Of a DNA stretch of 12,071 nucleotides, positions 7,937-12,071 are shown one piece after another. The stretch is from Chloroflexota bacterium (lineage in GTDB: Bacteria > Chloroflexota > Anaerolineae > 4572-78 > J111): the NCBI GenBank assembly GCA_003695455.1, contig RFJF01000681.1, forward strand, positions 1 to 12,071, given 5' to 3'. The translations under genes were made by a program, and so were the position numbers. Every line of letters begins with the position of its first letter. Position 1 is the stretch's first letter. Below the pieces are notes generated by a model, which was given only the letters and a program-made list of their open reading frames with translations, was not told the DNA's origin and did no database searches.

Positions 7937-8392
7937 ATGGCAACACTACGCCTTGAAGTGATTACAGTTGAGCGCAAGCTCATTGATGAAGAAGTGAATA
8001 TGGTGGTTGCGCCCGGTTCAGAAGGGGTGCTGGGTATTTTACCCCGCCACGCTGCTCTGCTTACCGCGCTCACCTACGGCGAACTGGTAGTCAAACGAGA
8101 CGGCCAGCCCGATGAGTTTTTGGCAATAAGCGGCGGCTTTATGGAGGTGCAGCCGGGACACGTTGTGGTTCTGGCCGACGCCGCCGAACGCGCCGAAGAA
8201 ATTGACCTGGAACGCGCAGAAGCCGCCCGCAAACGCGCCGAAGAACTTTTAGCCCAGGCCAAAAAGAGCGATGTTGACTTTACGCGCATCGAAGCCTCGC
8301 TGCGCCGTTCACTGACCCGGCTCAAGGTGGGACGCCGCCGGGCCGAGAAACGTTTTGCACCGCAACGTTCAGACTATGAACGTATGCAGTAA
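7937..8392 (+). CDS. atpC: F1 ATP synthase subunit epsilon
   Basis: Epsilon sits at the foot of gamma on the c-ring and can inhibit ATP hydrolysis. The 151-residue protein has the N-terminal beta-sandwich (about 1-84), with APGSEGVLGILPRHA and ISGGFMEVQPGHVVVLAD, and a C-terminal helical hairpin. It carries IDLERA (89-94), an exact fit to the I(L)DxxRA pattern described for ATP-binding epsilon subunits, so ATP may control its inhibitory helix. The C-terminus is Arg/Lys-rich and about a dozen residues longer than in E. coli. ATG at 7937 lies four bases after the atpD stop with only a weak ribosome site, so it probably depends on translational coupling with atpD. An intrinsic terminator follows. 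Confidence 0.95.
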   Translation: MATLRLEVITVERKLIDEEVNMVVAPGSEGVLGILPRHAALLTALTYGELVVKRDGQPDEFLAISGGFMEVQPGHVVVLADAAERAEEIDLERAEAARKRAEELLAQAKKSDVDFTRIEASLRRSLTRLKVGRRRAEKRFAPQRSDYERMQ

Positions 8393-8423
8393 CCGGTTTG
8401 TCAATTCAACCCAGTTGTCCGGC

Positions 8424-8455
8424 AAGGCCAGGAGTTGACCACTCCTGGCCTTTTT
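8424..8455 (+). terminator. Intrinsic terminator of the atp operon
   Basis: A perfect 12-base stem AAGGCCAGGAGT / ACTCCTGGCCTT (8424-8435 with 8441-8452) closes a 5-base loop and runs into a T-tract. It starts 32 bases after the atpC stop and is on the right strand. Confidence 0.9.
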
Positions 8456-8468
8456 GCAATCATTGGGT

Positions 8469-8496
8469 TTGCTCAATTCTCAAATTCTTTTACAAT
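8469..8496 (+). promoter_or_regulatory. Probable promoter of mreB
   Basis: TTGCTC (8469-8474) and TACAAT (8491-8496) are 16 bases apart. It lies just after the atp terminator and would start transcription near 8503, leaving a leader of about 38 bases before the mreB ATG at 8541. Confidence 0.55.
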
Positions 8497-8540
8497 AATC
8501 AGGTTTGTATCAACGCACTCTGACGCATTTTGGAGACAGC

Positions 8541-9557
8541 ATGTTTGGAAAAAAGGTGGGTATTGACCTGGGCACGTTCAGCATTTTAATTTACGTGAAA
8601 GGGCGCGGCATTGTATTGCAAGAACCCTCGGTGGTTGCAATTTCTCAAAATGATGACCGGATTGTAGCCATTGGACAGGAAGCGCTGTCTATGCTGGGGC
8701 GCGTGCCGGAAGCCATCGAAATTAAACGCCCCCTCCGCGACGGCGTGATTGCCGATTATTACGTAACCGAGAAAATGCTCGATTTTTACATTGAGCGCCT
8801 GGTTGGCCGCTTCAGACTGTTCCCGCCAGAAGTGATGATCAGTACCCCCGTGGGGATCACTAGCGTTGAACGCCGGGCCGTTGAAGACGCCGCCAGAAAG
8901 GCGGCCCGCCGGCAGGCCTACACCATTGCCGAGCCGCTGGCCGCCGCCATTGGCGCCGGCATGCCCATTGATACGCCCACCGGCAATATGGTGGTAGACA
9001 TTGGCGGCGGTACGTCAGAGGCGGCGGTGATTGCCATGAACGGCATTGTCACCAGCGATTCGGTGCGCATTGCCGGCATGAAGCTGGATGAAGCCATCAT
9101 CAATTATATTCGGCGTAAATACAATTTGGCCATTGGCGAGCAAACCGCCGAAGAGATAAAAATTAACATTGGCAGCGCCACCCCGCTGGATGAACCGCTG
9201 GAAATGCAGGTTAAAGGGCGAGACCACGTAGCCGGCTTGCCGCGCACAATTACAGTCACATCCACAGAAATCACCGACGCCATGAGTGAACCCCTGTCAG
9301 CAATTAGCAGCGTAGTCAAGAGTGTGCTGGAAAAAACACCGCCTGAACTGGCATCTGATATTATTGACCGTGGGGTGATTATTACCGGCGGCTCGGCCAA
9401 ACTGCGTAACCTTGATGTGATGCTCACCGAGCAAATTGGCGTGCCCTGTTATGTGGCCGATAACCCGGAAGCCTGCGTGGCATTAGGCGCCGGCTGGGGG
9501 CTGGAAATCAGAGAGGCGCTTGAACGGGCGGCAGTACCCACCTTCAGCGGCATCTGA
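8541..9557 (+). CDS. mreB: Rod-shape-determining actin homologue MreB
   Basis: MreB is a bacterial actin that polymerises on the inner face of the membrane with ATP and directs lateral wall synthesis. The 338-residue product has the actin-fold motifs: phosphate-1 loop [17 protein letters not shown] (from residue 7), phosphate-2 loop [12 protein letters not shown], the block [28 protein letters not shown], and adenosine motif [12 protein letters not shown]. The first loop is unusual: most MreB have GTANTL or GTVNVL where this has GTFSIL. I start at ATG 8541 because GGAG (8532-8535) lies five bases upstream and [11 protein letters not shown] matches family N-termini; an upstream in-frame TTG at 8505 lies at the predicted transcription start. 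No mreC, mreD or rodA is adjacent, so it is an orphan copy. It could be an MreB-like paralogue such as Mbl. Confidence 0.92.
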   Translation: MFGKKVGIDLGTFSILIYVKGRGIVLQEPSVVAISQNDDRIVAIGQEALSMLGRVPEAIEIKRPLRDGVIADYYVTEKMLDFYIERLVGRFRLFPPEVMISTPVGITSVERRAVEDAARKAARRQAYTIAEPLAAAIGAGMPIDTPTGNMVVDIGGGTSEAAVIAMNGIVTSDSVRIAGMKLDEAIINYIRRKYNLAIGEQTAEEIKINIGSATPLDEPLEMQVKGRDHVAGLPRTITVTSTEITDAMSEPLSAISSVVKSVLEKTPPELASDIIDRGVIITGGSAKLRNLDVMLTEQIGVPCYVADNPEACVALGAGWGLEIREALERAAVPTFSGI

Positions 9558-9626
9558 TGCATTCATTATCGGCTACAGTAAAATTTTGATATTGCAGAAA
9601 TCCCGGCAACTGAACTGCTGTTAAAT

Positions 9627-9658
9627 AAAAAAAACCGTTTGTAATTACGGTTTTTTTT
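9627..9658. terminator. Bidirectional intrinsic terminator between mreB and rex
   Basis: A-tract plus CCGT (9627-9638) pairs with ACGG plus T-tract (9647-9658), a 12-base stem around an 8-base loop. With A-run on one side and T-run on the other, it can stop transcripts from both directions, fitting the convergent mreB and rex genes. Confidence 0.88.
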
Positions 9659-9680
9659 GTGCTTTGATTTGCCGGTGTTA

Positions 9681-10295
9681 TCAAGCCAGATAGTATGTCA
9701 TCCGTTGCAGGTGTGTAACCGGGTCAATGTATTGTACCCGCACATACTCAGGCAATTTTAGGGTAATGGGCGCGTAACTCAAAATTGCCCGAATTCCCGA
9801 ATCAACCAACTGTTCGGCAACAGCCTGCGCTGCCGATGCAGGAACGGCAATAATAGCAATTCTTATTTTTCTTTCTGCAATGATTGGCCCAATTTGAGAT
9901 ACATCCAGCACCGGTGTGCCCTTGGCCGATTCACCAAGCTTGGCAGGGTCGTTATCAAAAATTATGTCAATGTGAAACCCCTTGGATGCAAAGCCTGCGT
10001 AATGGGCCAGCGCCTGCCCCAAGTCACCAAAACCAACCAATGCAACAGACCAATCCCGGTCAACATTCAGGATTTTAGAGATTTGGTCGCTGAGGTAGCT
10101 AATTTCATAACCGGTCCCCTGCTTGCCAAACTCACCAAAATGAGAGAGGTCTTTTCTGATCTGTGCCGAACCAATTCCCAGAATCCGCCCTAATTCCTGA
10201 GATGATGTAAACTCTTTGTCGGCGGCCATCAAATGCTTTAATGCGCGTAGATAAATTGGTAGGCGTCCAATTACAATATCTGGCACCTCGCCCAT
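9681..10295 (-). CDS. rex: Redox-sensing transcriptional repressor Rex
   Basis: Rex binds operators when NADH is low and releases them when NADH rises, so it tunes respiratory and fermentative genes to the redox state. The 204-residue protein has the N-terminal winged helix (about 1-80) with LGIGSAQIRKDLSHFGEFGKQGTGY, nearly the family signature, including the DNA-contacting region. The NADH-binding Rossmann domain follows, with VGFGDLG (GxGxxG at 88-93) and the strand end IDIIFDNDP. The C-terminal helix around DPVTHLQRMTYYL is the domain-swapped dimer element. ATG at 10295 has AAGGAGGA (10304-10311) 8 bases upstream. It lies downstream of, and in the same direction as, the hybrid kinase gene, and has its own promoter and a candidate autoregulatory site. 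Confidence 0.96.
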   Translation of the reverse strand: MGEVPDIVIGRLPIYLRALKHLMAADKEFTSSQELGRILGIGSAQIRKDLSHFGEFGKQGTGYEISYLSDQISKILNVDRDWSVALVGFGDLGQALAHYAGFASKGFHIDIIFDNDPAKLGESAKGTPVLDVSQIGPIIAERKIRIAIIAVPASAAQAVAEQLVDSGIRAILSYAPITLKLPEYVRVQYIDPVTHLQRMTYYLA

Positions 10296-10323
10296 CTTCG
10301 GGTTCCTCCTTGATTCTGGTTTT

Positions 10324-10341
10324 TTGGGGTGAAACTTAAAA
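10324..10341. promoter_or_regulatory. Sequence in the rex leader resembling the atp operator
   Basis: TTGGGGTGAAACTTAAAA matches the atp promoter site at 1164-1181 in 15 of 18 positions, in the same orientation on the plus strand. Its own dyad symmetry is poor, so it may be a degenerate site or chance. It would lie about 30-50 bases inside the rex transcript. Confidence 0.25.
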
Positions 10342-10356
10342 AGAAGCGGTAATACT

Positions 10357-10374
10357 GCGTGAAATCCTTAACGA
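10357..10374. promoter_or_regulatory. Candidate Rex autoregulatory operator
   Basis: On the minus strand the sequence reads TCGTTAA-GGAT-TTCACGC, an imperfect dyad (CGTnAAnnnnTTnACG) close to the Rex consensus TTGTGAAnnnnTTCACAA, with 10 of 14 positions matching. It lies a few bases past the -10 box and covers the expected transcription start, where a repressor would act. Rex controlling its own gene is common in other bacteria; binding here is inferred. Confidence 0.42.
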
Positions 10375-10378
10375 TTTT

Positions 10379-10407
10379 ATCTTACCATAAAATGATTGTT
10401 TGGGCAA
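10379..10407 (-). promoter_or_regulatory. Promoter of rex
   Basis: On the minus strand, TTGCCC (10402-10407) and TAAGAT (10379-10384) are separated by 17 bases, and TGG precedes the -10 box, an extended -10 like that of the atp promoter. Transcription should start near 10372, giving a leader of about 75 bases. Confidence 0.65.
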
Positions 10408-10437
10408 CAGTAATTTTTGTAATTTTAAACAGTTGGG

Positions 10438-11910
10438 TCAATGGGGGTCAGATATTTTTGGGGGAATTGTTAGTTCGATGACAATGCCGGGTTGATTGGC
10501 CCTGTTGTGCGAACTACAATTGCCGCCTACACCCCAAATGAGCGATGTGACCAGCGATAACCCCAACCCTGTACCGCCCACCTGGCCGGTAAAATATTTT
10601 TCGGCCTGATAGTAGGGCGCCCACATATTTTCAAGCTGATCGGGCGACAGGGTCAACCCATTGTCGCCTACTTGAATCAACGCATACTGATTGGGCAGCC
10701 GTGACACAGTAATGTCAATGACCGGCGATTGTTCCGGATGAAATTTTTTGGCGTTTTCCATTAGCTCCCACAAAATCAACTCTACTGCTTGCGCGCCAAG
10801 AATCAATTGATAATCGCCGGCAGGGTCCAGATTCTTAAATGAAAGCGTGGGGGGCTGTAAATCCAGAAGGTTGCTGATATTTTTGACAATATTTGTAATG
10901 TCTGTGGGCCGGCACCCTTCAACATCAGCATTTACCAATTGCGGTGCGTCAATGAATTGCAGGATATCCTGCAATTCATTTTTTAGCCGCGTTGCGCCGT
11001 GCCGGGCAATAGAAAAAAAGGTTCGGGTGTCTTCATTGGTGCAAGCCAGGTCTGCGTCGTCAATCATATCCAGTGAGGCAAACAGATGGTTGAGGGGCGT
11101 GCGTAATTTGTGGCTGATTTGGCCGTGAAACGTCCACATTGAACGTTGGTCTGAAACTTTGGTGGTAACGTCTCTGAGTCTGATCAGGTGTTCTTCGGTA
11201 TCACCGGCGTTCATATCAACATTATCCACCTGAAGCCAGAACGGGTTGGCATTAGCTGTAGCGGGCCTGACCAGATAACGCGGCAGTGATGCGGTGGCCT
11301 TGCCGGGCCACATGGCCCAGGCAGCGGCAGGTTCGGCGTTGTATTGCGTTTGGACCAGCTGCAAAAACGGCTGGGCGGGTACCTGATTATCACCGGGCGG
11401 CAAATTCAGATACAAACGGGCCTGCGAATTTGCGTACAGAATTTTGTCATTTTGATTGATGATAACGTATCCGTCATCAGCTTGTTCAACAACCCATTCA
11501 AATTTGGTGCGCTCAGACAGTAGCCGCCGGTAACGGTTGAGGCGGGTAATGGTTTGCACCCGTTTGCGGAGCTCGGCGTGGTCAAACGGTTTAGAGACAA
11601 AATCATCGGCGCCGGCTTCAATGCCCCGCAACCGCGAGTCACGGTCATCCAATGCGGTTACCATAATCACCGGAACCTCGGCCACTTTGGGGTTGGCCCG
11701 CAGATGCTGGCACACTTCATAACCGTCCATGCCGGGCATCATCACATCCAGCAGAATCAAATCGGGGGTAAATTGTTCGGCCTTTTGCAGAGCTTCCACG
11801 CCATCGGCTGCAAACAGCAGGTTGTACCCCCGCCCAAATAACAGCCCTTTCAGGGTTTCTCTGCCGGCAATATTGTCATCAACAATCAAAATGGTGCTTT
11901 TGTGTTCCAT
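10438..11910 (-). CDS. Hybrid response regulator / histidine kinase (receiver-PAS-kinase)
   Basis: The 490-residue cytoplasmic protein has no membrane segment. It begins with a complete receiver domain (about 5-122): D11 D12, phospho-acceptor Asp55 in LLDVMMPGMDG, Thr85 and Lys107 in SKPF. A PAS-like domain follows (about 135-250; DDGYVIINQNDKILYAN). The dimerisation domain has SHKLRTPLN with His267, where the acidic residue normally after His (SHELRTPLN) is Lys268. The ATPase domain has the N-box ELMENAKKF (Asn386), G1 box GDNG (415-418) and G2 box GGTGLGL (445-451). An N-terminal receiver suggests it is driven by another kinase. ATG at 11910 has GGAG (11919-11922) upstream. Target and signal are unknown; rex lies 142 bases downstream on the same strand but has its own promoter. 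Confidence 0.9.
   Translation of the reverse strand: MEHKSTILIVDDNIAGRETLKGLLFGRGYNLLFAADGVEALQKAEQFTPDLILLDVMMPGMDGYEVCQHLRANPKVAEVPVIMVTALDDRDSRLRGIEAGADDFVSKPFDHAELRKRVQTITRLNRYRRLLSERTKFEWVVEQADDGYVIINQNDKILYANSQARLYLNLPPGDNQVPAQPFLQLVQTQYNAEPAAAWAMWPGKATASLPRYLVRPATANANPFWLQVDNVDMNAGDTEEHLIRLRDVTTKVSDQRSMWTFHGQISHKLRTPLNHLFASLDMIDDADLACTNEDTRTFFSIARHGATRLKNELQDILQFIDAPQLVNADVEGCRPTDITNIVKNISNLLDLQPPTLSFKNLDPAGDYQLILGAQAVELILWELMENAKKFHPEQSPVIDITVSRLPNQYALIQVGDNGLTLSPDQLENMWAPYYQAEKYFTGQVGGTGLGLSLVTSLIWGVGGNCSSHNRANQPGIVIELTIPPKISDPH
10951..10980. repeat. Perfect 30-base palindrome inside the hybrid kinase gene
   Basis: The left half AATGAATTGCAGGAT is followed directly by its exact reverse complement, with no spacer. 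It covers ten whole codons (residues 311-320) of the dimerisation-domain helix. Symmetry stops at the next base on each side. It could extrude as a cruciform or bind a dimeric protein, or it could be a coincidence of codon choice. Confidence 0.9.
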
Positions 11911-12071
11911 GGAACATTCTCCGGACTAACCTTGCAGAAGGTGATGTGTTTGCGATGGTGGCACACAGTTTCCTGATACAACAAGAAAAAATTGGCCTCG
12001 GAGCGATATGTCAGAATTATAGCTGTGTTCAGAATGTTTGTAAACCACACCCCGGCAACGCGGAAAAATTA
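11911..12071. other. Upstream region of the hybrid kinase gene
   Basis: No open frame of note lies here. It holds the ribosome site (GGAG, 11919-11922) and the promoter at 12016-12044 for the kinase gene, and the leader between them (about 98 bases). Nothing recognisable is present between the promoter and the right window edge. Confidence 0.6.
12016..12044 (-). promoter_or_regulatory. Promoter of the hybrid kinase gene
   Basis: On the minus strand, TTTACA (12039-12044) and a perfect TATAAT (12016-12021) are 17 bases apart. Transcription should begin near 12009. Confidence 0.75.

Noticed and set aside
8505..8540. Upstream TTG start adding 12 residues to MreB
   Set aside because: It lies at the predicted transcription start, has no ribosome site, and the ATG at 8541 has one and gives a typical MreB N-terminus.
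10296..10437. Operon of the hybrid kinase with rex
   Set aside because: Rex has a good promoter of its own in the 142-base gap; read-through is possible but not needed, and no terminator was found to exclude it.

Overview
This window looks like a chromosomal housekeeping segment from a free-living bacterium, most likely a member of the Chloroflexota (an Anaerolineae-type lineage). That placement rests on the general feel of the proteins, the atpI-B-E-F-H-A-G-D-C gene order, the orphan MreB and the intermediate GC content rich in CCGGC words. No database search was possible, so it is an inference. I see no phage, transposase, CRISPR array, tRNA or rRNA.

Layout. (1) Bases 1-597, minus strand: a pteridine-reductase-like short-chain dehydrogenase, cut by the left window edge. 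(2) Bases 598-1325: about 730 bases with no convincing gene. They hold a cluster of hairpins (642-789), a possible extended -10 promoter for the dehydrogenase, two Rex-like dyads, and a very good sigma-70 type promoter (TTGACG-18-TGG-TATAAT style, 1184-1213). (3) Bases 1326-8392: a complete nine-gene F1Fo ATP synthase operon on the plus strand (atpI/Z, a, c, b, delta, alpha, gamma, beta, epsilon), closed by a strong intrinsic terminator (8424-8455). (4) Bases 8541-9557: an orphan mreB with its own promoter and no mreC or mreD next to it. (5) A convergent, probably bidirectional, terminator (9627-9658). (6) Bases 9681-10295, minus strand: the NADH-sensing repressor Rex, with its own promoter and a Rex-like dyad over the predicted transcription start. 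(7) Bases 10438-11910, minus strand: a receiver-PAS-histidine kinase hybrid, with a good promoter near the right edge.

How the pieces may work together. The ATP synthase genes encode a proton-type rotary enzyme: the c subunit lacks the sodium-site residues. The most interesting link is regulatory. The rex gene lies only about 1.3 kb beyond the end of the atp operon, and the atp promoter carries a dyad with one perfect TTGTGA half abutting its -35 box. A second such half-site lies 56 bases upstream, and a similar dyad sits on the rex promoter. This suggests a local circuit in which the NADH/NAD+ ratio, read by Rex, controls both Rex itself and ATP synthase. It is a hypothesis from motif reading only. 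Other points worth a look are a cysteine-flanked, His/Glu-rich loop in subunit a, a kinase whose H-box carries Lys in place of the usual acidic residue, a perfect 30-base palindrome inside that kinase gene, and a stem-loop just before atpD. I did not find an unambiguous novel system; most of the window is well-known core biology.
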